Below, one piece after another: positions 24,285-32,873 of a DNA stretch of 64,000 nt. The notes under the pieces are model-generated. The model searched no databases and was not told the origin of the DNA. It saw only the letters and a program-made list of their open reading frames with translations. The position numbers and the translations under genes were made by a program. Source of the DNA: CBDIHP01 sp965279195 (lineage in GTDB: Bacteria; Planctomycetota; Planctomycetia; Isosphaerales; Isosphaeraceae); contig CBDIHP010000046.1 in the NCBI GenBank assembly GCA_965279195.1, positions 186,001 through 250,000 on the forward strand, in the 5' to 3' direction. Numbering within the stretch: the stretch's first letter is position 1; every line of letters begins with the position of its first letter.

Positions 24285-25964
24285 ATGGAAAAGATGGACG
24301 AGGGCCTCAAGACGCTCCTCGAGCTGGGCAAGCGCCGCGGCTTCCTGACGTTCGACCAGGTCAATGACTACCTCCCGGATGAGGCGAGCAGCCCCGAGAA
24401 GATCAGCGGGCTGCTCGAATCCCTCGACGAGATGGGCATCGAACTCATCAACGAGGACGAGGCCGAGGCGCGCCTGCTCGCCTCCGGCGACCTCGACGAC
24501 GAGCCCGAGGATCTGGTCGAGGAGCCGGTCGACGACGACGAGGACGGCGAACTCACGCCCGAGGATCTCGACGAGATCTCCCGGCGGATCGACGACCCCG
24601 TCCGCATGTATCTCACCCAGATGGGCGAGATCCCGCTGCTGACCCGCGACCAGGAAATCAACCTGGCCAAGAAGATCGAGATCACCCGCAAGCGGTTCCG
24701 CCGCAAGGTCCTCGAATGCGACTACGCGCTGCGGCTCGTGGTCGACGTCCTCAAGAAGGTGAACGAGGGGGAACTCCCCTTCGACCGCACCGTCAAGGTC
24801 TCGGTCACCGAGAACCTCGAGAAGGACCAGATCCTCGGGCGCATGCCGCATAACCTGGTCACCCTCAACCACCTCATGGAGTGCAACGACCGCGACTTCC
24901 GGTCGTACATCCGCTCCAAGGGCGTGGGCCGGATCGGCCAGGGGTTCAAGACCGGGCTCCGCAGCCGCAGGCGCAAGGCGGTCACCCTCGTCGAGGAGCT
25001 GTCGATCCGGACCCAGAAGGTCCAGCCGCTCATGAAGCGGCTCGAACAGGTCGCCTCGCGGATGAGCGAGCTGGTCCGGCTCCGGATCCAGGAGAAGGCC
25101 GGCCACTCCGTCGCCAAGGAGGACCGCGCCAACCTGAAGAAGGAGCTCAAAGACCTGATGCTCATGACCCTCGAGACCCCCCGGAGCCTCGAGCGCCGGG
25201 TCGAGGCCATGAACAGCCGGTTCCGCGAGTACGAGCAGGCCAAGCGCGAGCTGTCCGGCGGCAACCTCCGCCTCGTGGTCTCGATCGCCAAGAAGTACCG
25301 CAACCGCGGGCTCTCCTTCCTCGACCTCATCCAGGAAGGCAACACCGGCCTGATGCGGGCGGTGGACAAGTACGAGTACCGCCGCGGCTACAAGTTCAGC
25401 ACCTACGCGACCTGGTGGATCCGCCAGGCGATCACCCGCGCCATCGCCGATCAGGCCCGGACCATCCGCATCCCGGTCCACATGATCGAGACGATGTCCA
25501 AGCTCCGGAACGTCTCCAAGAAGCTCCTCCAGGAGAAGGGCCGCGAGCCGACCATCGAGGAGACGGCCAAGGCCGCGAACATCTCCATCGAGGAGACGCG
25601 CCGGGTGATGAAAATCTCCCGGCATCCGATCTCCCTCGACCGCCCGGTCGGCGAGAGCGAGGACAGCTACTTCGGCGACTTCATCGAGGATGAGGCCGCG
25701 GAGAGCCCGATCAACGCCGCCACGCAGGAGATGCTCAAGGAGAAGATCGACAGCGTCCTCAAGACGCTGACGTACCGCGAGCGGGAGATCATCAAGCTCC
25801 GCTACGGCCTGGGCGACGGCTACACCTACACCCTGGAGGAGGTCGGCCGGATCTTCAAGGTCACGCGAGAGCGTGTCCGGCAGATCGAGGCCAAGGCGGT
25901 CCGGAAGCTCCAGCATCCGGTCCGGAGCCGACAGCTCGAAGGCTTCCTTGAGAGTACAGGTTGA
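24285..25964 (+). CDS. rpoD: Primary RNA polymerase sigma factor (sigma-70)
   Basis: A 559-residue housekeeping sigma factor. Region 1.1 is at the N-terminus (TLLELGKRRGFLTFDQVNDY), region 1.2 at about 105-140 (DPVRMYLTQMGEIPLLTRDQ), region 2 at about 325-395 (GLSFLDLIQEGNTGLMRAVD, YATWWIRQAITRAIADQ), region 3 follows, and region 4 ends the protein (VTRERVRQIEAKAVRKL). The ATG at 24285 has GAGGGAGG seven bases before it; the upstream TTG in frame is less likely. An intrinsic terminator follows the stop within 15 bases. Confidence 0.97.
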   Translation: MEKMDEGLKTLLELGKRRGFLTFDQVNDYLPDEASSPEKISGLLESLDEMGIELINEDEAEARLLASGDLDDEPEDLVEEPVDDDEDGELTPEDLDEISRRIDDPVRMYLTQMGEIPLLTRDQEINLAKKIEITRKRFRRKVLECDYALRLVVDVLKKVNEGELPFDRTVKVSVTENLEKDQILGRMPHNLVTLNHLMECNDRDFRSYIRSKGVGRIGQGFKTGLRSRRRKAVTLVEELSIRTQKVQPLMKRLEQVASRMSELVRLRIQEKAGHSVAKEDRANLKKELKDLMLMTLETPRSLERRVEAMNSRFREYEQAKRELSGGNLRLVVSIAKKYRNRGLSFLDLIQEGNTGLMRAVDKYEYRRGYKFSTYATWWIRQAITRAIADQARTIRIPVHMIETMSKLRNVSKKLLQEKGREPTIEETAKAANISIEETRRVMKISRHPISLDRPVGESEDSYFGDFIEDEAAESPINAATQEMLKEKIDSVLKTLTYREREIIKLRYGLGDGYTYTLEEVGRIFKVTRERVRQIEAKAVRKLQHPVRSRQLEGFLESTG

Positions 25965-25976
25965 TCTCAACCTAAG

Positions 25977-26013
25977 ACCGCCGGCCGCCCCCGAGGCGAC
26001 CGGCGGTTTTTTT
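25977..26013 (+). terminator. Intrinsic terminator of dnaG-rpoD
   Basis: ACCGCCGG (25977-25984) and CCGGCGGT (26000-26007) form a perfect 8-bp stem with a 15-base loop, followed by seven T. It is the clearest rho-independent terminator in the window. Confidence 0.9.
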
Positions 26014-26205
26014 GTTTCCCCTCCCCCCGCGCGACGGCTACGCTGTCGCGAAACACCGCACACCTCGACGCGCCCGGCACCCCGACGCACCCCCGCCGGA
26101 CGCGACCCTCGCTCGGAATCCCAAAGGCACCCGGTCCCGTCTCGCCCGGGGGACGTCGACGTCCCCGGCCCATCGACCGGGCCTCCTCCAGGAGTCGACC
26201 ACCCG

Positions 26206-26946
26206 ATGTCCGCGACCGCCACCTCGCTCCGCGAACTGCACGGGCTCCACCAGCGCGCCAAGGCCCTCCGCGACCGCCTCAGCTCGGGCCCCAAGACCCT
26301 CGCCGCGCGTCAGGCCGCGCTCGCCACCAAGCAGGCCGCGCTCGAGGCCGCCAAGAAGGCGCTCCAGGACGAGAAGGTCCAGCTCAAGAAGTCCGAGACC
26401 ACCCTCCAGGGCCAGCAGACCAAGGTCGACGACCTCAAGGTCAAGCTCAACCTCGCCCGCAAGAACGACGAGTACAAGGCGATCCAGAACCAGATCGCCC
26501 ACGACAACAAGTCGATCGAGAACACCGAGGGGAACATCCTCGAAGGCATGGACAAGGTCGATGAGAAGACCAAGGCCCTCGCCGCCATGGAGGCCGAGGT
26601 CAAGGCCTTCGCCGACGAGGTCGCCAGGTTCAAGGCCGAGATCGACTCCAACGCCGCCGCCCAGAAGGCCCAGCTCGCCGAGCTGGAGAAGGCCATCATC
26701 GACGCCGAAGGGGTCATCCCCGAGGACTTCCGCGCCCAGTACGTCCGCGTCGTCAAGCACCGCGGCGCCGAGGCCCTGGCCTCGGTCGAGTCCGGCGCCT
26801 GCAGCGGCTGCTTCGTCTCGATCACGGCGCAGATGATGAATGAACTCATCAACGCCAATAACATCACCTTCTGCATGACCTGCGGCCGCGTCCTCTACCT
26901 CGCCGAGGAGGACGTCCCGACCACCAAGCGATCCAAGGGCAAGTAG
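26206..26946 (+). CDS. Coiled-coil zinc-ribbon protein (CT398-like)
   Basis: A 246-residue protein. Residues of about 10-165 are a long Lys/Glu/Ala/Gln-rich antiparallel coiled coil, with LNLARKNDEYKAIQNQI marking the conserved turn. The C-terminus is a C4 zinc ribbon with CSGC and CMTCGR. This domain order matches the CT398-type family found across bacteria, whose precise role is unclear though links to RNA metabolism and secretion have been suggested. It stands alone after the rpoD terminator, with AGGAG about 11 bases before the ATG at 26206. Confidence 0.85.
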   Translation: MSATATSLRELHGLHQRAKALRDRLSSGPKTLAARQAALATKQAALEAAKKALQDEKVQLKKSETTLQGQQTKVDDLKVKLNLARKNDEYKAIQNQIAHDNKSIENTEGNILEGMDKVDEKTKALAAMEAEVKAFADEVARFKAEIDSNAAAQKAQLAELEKAIIDAEGVIPEDFRAQYVRVVKHRGAEALASVESGACSGCFVSITAQMMNELINANNITFCMTCGRVLYLAEEDVPTTKRSKGK

Positions 26947-27068
26947 TCCACCGCACCGACGGGGGCGGACGACACCTCGAACCGCCCGCGCGCCCGGGCT
27001 CCATCGCAGATGCGCTGGACGCGGGTAGGCGTCGCGGCGCACCCTCTACACTCCAGCAGGATCTCCCC

Positions 27069-27917
27069 ATGCCCGAATCGATCCTCTCCCGCCGCCAACT
27101 CCTCCTCGCCGGCCTCGCCGCCGGCTCGACCGCGTTCCTGCCCCGGGGCCTCTCGGCCGCCCCCGCCCCGGCCGCCGACACCTGGCGTGGGCTCAAGATG
27201 GGGGTCGCGACCTACACGTTCAGCCGCCTGCCGCTGGACGAGACGGTCGCCGGGATCAAGCGGGTCGGCGTGAAGTACGCCTCAATCAAGGACGCCCACC
27301 TGGCCCTCAAGAGCACGGCCGAGCAGCGCAAGGCGGTCGTGGCGAAGTTCCAGGCGGCCGGCATCACGCCGATCAGCTGCGGCGTGGTCGGCATGAACGA
27401 CAACGCGGCCGACCTCAAGAACGCATTCGAGTATGCCAAGGATTGCGGCCTGCCGGTGATCGTCTGCAAGCCGACGCCGGAGTCGTTGCCGGCCCTCGAC
27501 GGCCTGGTGAAGACCTACGACATCAAGCTGGCGATCCACAACCACGGGCCCGAGGACAAGGTCTGGCCGTCGCCCCTGGGCGTGTTCGAGGCGATCCAGA
27601 AGCTCGACGAACGCATCGGCGTTTGCATCGACGTCGGACACACCGCCCGCTGCGGCGTCGACCCGGCGAAGGCCATCCGCACCTGCGCCCCGAGGCTCTA
27701 CGACCTGCACATCAAGGACATCGCCGCCGCCTCGGGCAACTCGAAGCCCGTCGAACTCGGCCGGGGCGTCCTCGACCTCAAGGCCATCCTCCAGGCCCTG
27801 CTGGACACCAAGTACGCCTACCACGTCGGCCTGGAGTACGAGAAGGACATGAAGGACCCCCTCGCCGGAGTCGCCGAGAGCATCGGCTACCTCCACGGCC
27901 TCCTCGCCGCGATGTGA
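27069..27917 (+). CDS. Tat-exported sugar phosphate isomerase/epimerase-like TIM-barrel protein
   Basis: A 282-residue protein. The N-terminus is a Tat signal (SRRQLLLAGLAAGSTAFLPR). The rest is a xylose-isomerase-like barrel: LKMGVATYTFSRLPLDE at the first strand, LAIHNHGPED, VCIDVGHTARCG and LYDLHIKDIAAAS carry the metal-binding His, Asp and Glu positions of AP-endonuclease-2-type barrels. It probably acts on a sugar in the periplasm; the substrate is unknown. Planctomycetes have many such paralogues. It is convergent with cdsA, with a class A repeat between. Confidence 0.88.
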   Translation: MPESILSRRQLLLAGLAAGSTAFLPRGLSAAPAPAADTWRGLKMGVATYTFSRLPLDETVAGIKRVGVKYASIKDAHLALKSTAEQRKAVVAKFQAAGITPISCGVVGMNDNAADLKNAFEYAKDCGLPVIVCKPTPESLPALDGLVKTYDIKLAIHNHGPEDKVWPSPLGVFEAIQKLDERIGVCIDVGHTARCGVDPAKAIRTCAPRLYDLHIKDIAAASGNSKPVELGRGVLDLKAILQALLDTKYAYHVGLEYEKDMKDPLAGVAESIGYLHGLLAAM

Positions 27918-27940
27918 TCCCTTTGTGGTCTCAACCACCC

Positions 27941-28100
27941 GGAGTGCGGAAGCCTGCTTCCGCTCCGGGTAGGGGACCTTGCTCCCAGTGAGCTTGGCCG
28001 ACTCGAGCAGGAAAGAGCGACGAGCAAACCCGGCCGCTGGCGAGCCTCGCACGCAGAGCAAGCTTCGCGAGAATTGAGCGGAAGCAAGCTTCCGCACTCC
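27941..28100. repeat. Class A fold-back repeat, copy 3
   Basis: The left arm GGAGTGCGGAAGCCTGCTTC and the right arm GCGGAAGCAAGCTTCCGC plus ACTCC are inverted, and each arm core is itself a palindrome. A third unit, GCAGAGCAAGCTTCGCGAGA, precedes the right arm. It fills the gap between the convergent isomerase and cdsA genes. Confidence 0.8.
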
Positions 28101-28134
28101 GCGCCTTCGACCGGGCGTTGCCGCTGCCCGCAGG

Positions 28135-29052
28135 TCAATTCGGGCCGATCCAGATCCAGTAGCCGTAGGCCACCGGGCCGGCGAACAGGAGCGAGTCGAG
28201 GACGTCGAGCACGCCCCCGAAGCCCGGGACGGCGCTCGACGCGTCCTTCTGGACGCAGTCTCGCTTGATCATCGACTCCATCAGGTCGCCGAGCTGGGCG
28301 ACCGGACCGACGATCAGGCCGAAGCCCACGGCCCCGCCCCAGGTGAGGCAGGGGGACTTGAGCAGGTAGCGGGTCACCGCCGTGACCAGGATCGCCGCGA
28401 GGACCCCGAACAGCAGGCCGCCGAGGGCTCCCTCGATCGTCTTGTTCGGGCTCAGCTTCGGCCACAGCTTGTGCTTGCCGAACAGCCGGCCGAAGGTGTA
28501 CGCCCCGGTGTCGGCCCCCTTGGCCGTGGCGACCAGCAACGCCAGGAGCGGCAGCCCGTGGTACGGGCCGTCGAACCAGCGCATCTGGATGATGAAGCTG
28601 CCGAGCACCCCGACGTACGCCACGGCCAGGACCGTCCCGGCGATCGTCGCCATGGTCTGGCCGGGCTTCTCGAACTGGATGCTCTCGACCACGAACGCAA
28701 GCATCACGATGGCCGCGAACGCCCAGAAGGGCCAGGCCATGACGTGCAAGGAGGCCGCCAGCTCGAAGTCGTTCGAGATCCGGTTCGGGTCGCTCTTGGC
28801 CCAGTACTCGACGATATGAGGGGCCCAGTTGGCGATCACCAGCGCGATCGCCCCGCCGAAGACGGTGTTGCCCGCGGGCTTCGCGCTCGTGTGCTTCAGG
28901 AGCGAGACCAGCTCCTGGGCGCACGAGCCCATGACGAACATCGAGGCCGCGAACCAGAGCGGGAACCAGGGCGCGAGATACTCGTCGAGCCCCAGGATCA
29001 AGAGCAGCACGGCGACGAGCGACAGCCCCATCGCCAGGCGAGTGGAAAGCAT
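28135..29052 (-). CDS. cdsA: Phosphatidate cytidylyltransferase
   Basis: A 305-residue membrane enzyme with about eight hydrophobic segments. It makes CDP-diacylglycerol from CTP and phosphatidic acid, the branch point of phospholipid synthesis. The C-terminal signature is IKRDCVQKDASSAVPGFGG followed by VLDVLDS. The usual PGHGG histidine is Phe here and the usual DR is replaced, a variation to note though the Lys/Arg/Asp core is kept. It is the last gene of the carA-purA-uppS-cdsA run, 141 bases behind uppS with a class D repeat between them. Confidence 0.93.
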   Translation of the reverse strand: MLSTRLAMGLSLVAVLLLILGLDEYLAPWFPLWFAASMFVMGSCAQELVSLLKHTSAKPAGNTVFGGAIALVIANWAPHIVEYWAKSDPNRISNDFELAASLHVMAWPFWAFAAIVMLAFVVESIQFEKPGQTMATIAGTVLAVAYVGVLGSFIIQMRWFDGPYHGLPLLALLVATAKGADTGAYTFGRLFGKHKLWPKLSPNKTIEGALGGLLFGVLAAILVTAVTRYLLKSPCLTWGGAVGFGLIVGPVAQLGDLMESMIKRDCVQKDASSAVPGFGGVLDVLDSLLFAGPVAYGYWIWIGPN

Positions 29053-29098
29053 GTTCGATTCGGTCCTGGGCGCGTGTGCTCGATGGGGCGAGGATCAG

Positions 29099-29196
29099 GG
29101 ATGGATGATGGGTCTTGGGCCATGGGTGAGGATCGTCGGTGAGGATGAAAGAGTCTTCCCTCCGTTGACCCATCACCCGTCACCCGTCACCCGTCA
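29099..29196. repeat. Class D repeat (TGGGTGA-type tandem in inverted arms), copy 1
   Basis: The right side is a tandem of CCCATCA/CCCGTCA heptamers (29167-29196); the left side carries complementary GATGGGT and ATGGGTGAGG units. The same heptamers occur between trpB and trpA. It overlaps the uppS stop codon. Confidence 0.65.
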
Positions 29197-29973
29197 ACGA
29201 GCCGTCTCGACCGGCTCCGGCTGGATCAGGCCGCCGAACTTCCGCTGCCGGCCGCCGAACGCCCGGCACGCGGCCAGGAGGTCGTCGCCCCGGAAGTCGG
29301 GCCAGAGCGTCTCGGTCACGTAAAGCTCGGCGTACGAGACCTGCCAGAGCAGGAAGTTGCTCAGGCGCATCTCGCCGGCGGTGCGGACGAGGAGGTCCGG
29401 CTCGGGCATGCCCGCCGTCGAAAGATAGCGTTCGATCGTCGACTCGTCCACCGTCTGGGGGTCGAGCCGGCCGGCCTTCACGTCCAGGGCCATCTGCCGC
29501 ATGCCGTCGGCGATCTCGGTCCGGCCGCCGTAGTTGATCGCCAGGCAGAGGGTCATCCCCTCGTTCTCGGCCGTCATGTCGATGGTCCGGTCCAGCTCGC
29601 GGAGGACTTCCGCCGGCAACCCCTCGCGCCGGCCGATCATCCGGAGCTTGACCTTCTGCTCCATCAGCTCGTCGCGCTCGGCCTTGAGGAAGTGCCGGAG
29701 CAGCCGGAACAGGAACCTCAGCTCGCGCTCGGGCCGCTTCCAGTTCTCGACCGACAGGCAGTAGAGCGTGACCTGCTCCAGGCCGAGGCGGCAGCCCTCC
29801 TCGACGATCGACCGCACGCTCTGGATCCCCCGGCGGTGGCCGGCGATCCGCGGCAGGCCCTTGCGCTGGGCCCATCGGCCGTTGCCATCCATGATGATGG
29901 CGACATGCCTCGGGAGCTGCTCGGGCGTGAGGCCGACGGCCCGGATCCTGGCCAGCCCTTCCTCGGTGATCAT
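29194..29973 (-). CDS. uppS: Isoprenyl (undecaprenyl) diphosphate synthase
   Basis: A 259-residue cis-prenyltransferase that elongates farnesyl diphosphate to the lipid carrier for cell-wall and glycan precursors. The catalytic stretch HVAIIMDGNGRWAQRKGL contains Asp29. Other family marks are SVENWKRP (substrate region), INYGGRTEI and RTAGEMRLSNFLLWQ at the homodimer/product end. Length is typical. Its ATG overlaps the purA stop by four bases, so the two are translationally coupled. uppS next to cdsA is a common bacterial order. Confidence 0.96.
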   Translation of the reverse strand: MITEEGLARIRAVGLTPEQLPRHVAIIMDGNGRWAQRKGLPRIAGHRRGIQSVRSIVEEGCRLGLEQVTLYCLSVENWKRPERELRFLFRLLRHFLKAERDELMEQKVKLRMIGRREGLPAEVLRELDRTIDMTAENEGMTLCLAINYGGRTEIADGMRQMALDVKAGRLDPQTVDESTIERYLSTAGMPEPDLLVRTAGEMRLSNFLLWQVSYAELYVTETLWPDFRGDDLLAACRAFGGRQRKFGGLIQPEPVETAR

Positions 29974-31283
29974 CGCGAGAGTGCCCCCGAATCGGGATTC
30001 CGAAGGATCGTCTGGGTCCGCTCCGGCCCGACCGACACCGTCGCGACCGGCACGCCGATCTGCTCGGCCAGGAAGTCCACGTAATTCCGCGCCGCCTGGG
30101 GGAGCGACTCCCAGGTCCGGCAGCCGGTGATGTCTTCCGACCAGCCGGGCATCGTCCTGTAGATCGGCCGGCAGTTCTCGAGGTCCGCCAGGTGACCCGG
30201 GAAGTCGCGGACCTCCCGCCCGTCGGCCGTCTCGTAGCCGATCCCGACCTGGATCGTCTCGTGGCCCGAGAGGACATCCAGCAGCATGACCGCGACCTCG
30301 GTCGAGCCCGAGACCCGGGCCGAGTGCCGCACAGCGACGGCGTCGAACCAGCCGCAGCGCCGGGGGCGGCCGGTGACGGTGCCGTACTCGCGGCCGACCT
30401 TGCGGATCCGCTCGCCGATCTCGTTGTCCTGCTCGGTCGGGAAGGGGCCGCCGCCGACGCGGGTGGTGTACGCCTTAACGATCCCGATCCAGCGGTCGAT
30501 GTGCCGGGTCGGCACGCCCGAGCCGGCCGCGATCCCGGCGGCGCTGGAGTTCGAGCTGGTCACGTACGGGTAGGAGCCGTGGTCAATGTCGAGCAACGAG
30601 CCCTGGGCCCCCTCGAACAGCAGCCGCTTGCCGGCCCGGATGGCCTCGTGGAGGTAGACGCTGGTGTCCTTGACGAACGGCCGGAGCCGTTCGGCCAGGG
30701 CGAGGTACTCGTCGGCCACGTCGCCGGCGGCCAGGGGCTCGTAGTCGGGGAGCATCGCGCCCAGCAGCCGGTTCTTGTAGGCGACGATCCGGGCGAGGTG
30801 CTCCCGGAAGCGGTCGGGGTGGTAGAGGTCGCCGACCCGGACGCCGTGGACCCGGCCGACCTTGTCGCGGTAGCAGGGGCCGATCCCGCGCCGGGTGGTC
30901 CCGAGGTGGTCGGCGGCGGAGGCCGATTCCTCGGTGAGGCGCTCCTCGGCGAGGTGGTAGGGGAGGATCACGTGGGCCCGGTCGCTCACGAAGAGGCGGC
31001 CGGTCATGTCGACGCCCTGCGCCGCGAGGGTCTCGGCTTCCCTCAGCAGGGCGGGGGGGTGGATGACCACGCCGTTGCCGATGATGCAGGCGATGCCGGG
31101 GCGGAGGATCCCGGTGGGGATGAGCGACAGCTTATACGTCGTGCCCTCGGCGACGACCGTGTGGCCGGCGTTGGCCCCGCCCTGATACCGGACGACGACG
31201 TCGTGCCGGTCGCAGAGCCAGTCCACGATCTTGCCCTTGGCCTCGTCGCCCCACTGAAGTCCGACCACGCACGTTGAAGCCAC
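29970..31283 (-). CDS. purA: Adenylosuccinate synthetase
   Basis: A 437-residue enzyme that joins IMP and aspartate with GTP, the first step to AMP. The P-loop-like start reads QWGDEAKGKIVD (Ala where Gly is usual), followed by GGANAGHTV, TTRRGIGPCYRDKVGR, EGAQGSLLDIDHGSYPYVTS and the GTP-site TGRPRRCGWFDAVA. GTG 31283 is the only start that leaves the N-terminal strand intact; GGGAG lies about 12 bases upstream. It overlaps uppS by four bases. Confidence 0.96.
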   Translation of the reverse strand: MASTCVVGLQWGDEAKGKIVDWLCDRHDVVVRYQGGANAGHTVVAEGTTYKLSLIPTGILRPGIACIIGNGVVIHPPALLREAETLAAQGVDMTGRLFVSDRAHVILPYHLAEERLTEESASAADHLGTTRRGIGPCYRDKVGRVHGVRVGDLYHPDRFREHLARIVAYKNRLLGAMLPDYEPLAAGDVADEYLALAERLRPFVKDTSVYLHEAIRAGKRLLFEGAQGSLLDIDHGSYPYVTSSNSSAAGIAAGSGVPTRHIDRWIGIVKAYTTRVGGGPFPTEQDNEIGERIRKVGREYGTVTGRPRRCGWFDAVAVRHSARVSGSTEVAVMLLDVLSGHETIQVGIGYETADGREVRDFPGHLADLENCRPIYRTMPGWSEDITGCRTWESLPQAARNYVDFLAEQIGVPVATVSVGPERTQTILRNPDSGALSR

Positions 31284-31392
31284 GGCGAGACATCTCCCAA
31301 CGGACCCCGCCGGGGCCGTCACCGGCGCCCCATCCGGGGGGAAGCGATCCGGGGGCCGCCAAATCGGGCGACCCGCCGGGCTTCCACGGTTC

Positions 31393-31439
31393 AAGGTACT
31401 TGAGTCACTTTGCCACGTCAAGTGAACCGGACGTGGCAA
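31393..31439 (-). promoter_or_regulatory. Candidate purA promoter with overlapping perfect dyad
   Basis: On the minus strand TTGACG (31416-31421) and TACCTT (31393-31398) are 17 bases apart; the -10 is weak. A perfect 10-base inverted repeat, TTGCCACGTC (31410-31419) and GACGTGGCAA (31430-31439), covers the -35 box. It could be an operator or an attenuator hairpin between carA and purA. Confidence 0.4.
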
Positions 31440-31483
31440 GACGGCGGGCGGGTTGGACTGTTCGGGATCCGCAACACTTTCCG

Positions 31484-32656
31484 TCAGAAAGCCGGGGCTT
31501 TCTTGCCTGAGGTGTGGATCTCGATCTCGCGCCGGAAATCGTCGAACAGGTAGGCCGAGTCGTGCGGGCCGGCGGAGGCCTCGGGGTGATACTGGACGGC
31601 CATGACCGGGAGGGTCTTGTGCCGCAACCCTTCCAGGGTCATGTCGTTGAGGTTGACGTGGCTGGCCTCGACGTCGGGCGGCAGGGTGGCGGCGTCGACC
31701 GCGAACCCGTGGTTCTGGGTCGTGATCTCGACCTTGCCCGTCCGCTCGTTCCGGACCGGGTGATTCGCCCCGCGGTGGCCGAACTTGAGCTTGAAGGTCT
31801 TCGCCCCGAACGCCTGGCCGAGCAACTGGTGGCCGAGGCAGATGCCGAAGATCGGCACCCCGTCCTTCTCGGCGGCCCGCTTGATGAGGGCCTGCAAGGT
31901 CCTCGTCGGGCCGACGAGGGCGGCGGGGTCGCCGGGGCCGTTGGAGATGAAGACGCCGTCGGGCTTGAGGTCGAGGATTGTCTCGGCGGGGGTCGAGCCG
32001 GGGACCACGGTGACCCGGCAGCCGGACTCGACGAGGTGCCGGGGGATGTTCCACTTCATGCCGAAGTCCATCGCCACGACGTGCGGCCGGCCGTCGTCCG
32101 ACTTCGCACCGCCCCGGGGCTCCACGAACCGGCTCTCGAAGCCGGGCTCCCAGGTGGTGATGCCTTCGGGCATGACCTCGGTGGCGAGGTCGCGTCCGAC
32201 GAGCCCCGGGCTGGCCTTGGCCTTGGCGACCAGCCTGGCGTCGTCGAGGTCCGTGGTCGAGAGGATCCCCTTCAAGGCCCCGATCTGGCGGGTGTGCCGG
32301 ACGAGGGCCCGGGTGTCGATCCCTTCGATCCCGATCACGTTGTGGGAGGCGAGGTACGCTTCGAGCGAGACCTCCGCGCGATGGTTGCTGACGATCGGGC
32401 TGAGTTCCCGGACCACGAAGCCCCGGACCCATGCCCGATGGCTCTCGGCGTCCTCGGCGTTGATGCCGTAGTTGCCGATCTGGGGATAGGTCATGGCCAC
32501 GATCTGGCCGTGGTAGGAGGGGTCGGTGAGGATTTCCTGATACCCCGTCATGCTCGTGTTGAACACGACCTCGCCGTCGATTTCCCCCCGCGCCCCGAAG
32601 GCCTGACCGGTGAAGACCGTCCCATCCTCGAGCGCCAGTTTCGCGATATCAGCCAT
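31484..32656 (-). CDS. carA: Carbamoyl-phosphate synthase small subunit
   Basis: A 390-residue glutamine amidotransferase subunit that feeds ammonia to CarB for arginine and pyrimidine synthesis. The N-terminal domain (LALEDGTVFTGQAFG, FNTSMTGYQEILTDPSY) is the CarA-specific part. The class I amidotransferase domain has the Cys nucleophile in FGICLGHQLLGQAFG and the His/Glu pair in VQYHPEASAGPHDS. carB is not in the window. It is 200 bases upstream of purA on the same strand. Confidence 0.96.
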   Translation of the reverse strand: MADIAKLALEDGTVFTGQAFGARGEIDGEVVFNTSMTGYQEILTDPSYHGQIVAMTYPQIGNYGINAEDAESHRAWVRGFVVRELSPIVSNHRAEVSLEAYLASHNVIGIEGIDTRALVRHTRQIGALKGILSTTDLDDARLVAKAKASPGLVGRDLATEVMPEGITTWEPGFESRFVEPRGGAKSDDGRPHVVAMDFGMKWNIPRHLVESGCRVTVVPGSTPAETILDLKPDGVFISNGPGDPAALVGPTRTLQALIKRAAEKDGVPIFGICLGHQLLGQAFGAKTFKLKFGHRGANHPVRNERTGKVEITTQNHGFAVDAATLPPDVEASHVNLNDMTLEGLRHKTLPVMAVQYHPEASAGPHDSAYLFDDFRREIEIHTSGKKAPAF

Positions 32657-32740
32657 GTCGGGCGTTGCTTACCTCGCAAAGGACCGTCGGTGGAGAACCC
32701 ACCCATTTTAACGTCGGCATCGTCGAAAATGTACCCCCAT

Positions 32741-32868
32741 GGAGTGCGGAAGCAGAGCCTCCGCCTCGGACAGGGAGACCGAATCGGAGTCGAGGGCCGT
32801 GACTTCTCATCCGCCCAGGCGTCGGCCAATCTTCCTGCAGGAACGCGGCGGCTTCGCTCCCGCACTCC
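32741..32868. repeat. Class A fold-back repeat, copy 4
   Basis: The left arm starts GGAGTGCGGAAGCAGAGCCT and the right arm (32840-32868) is GGAACGCGGCGGCTTCGCTC plus CCGCACTCC. It lies between carA and the DUF72 gene, directly behind the DUF72 stop. Confidence 0.75.
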
Positions 32869-32873
32869 CAAGG

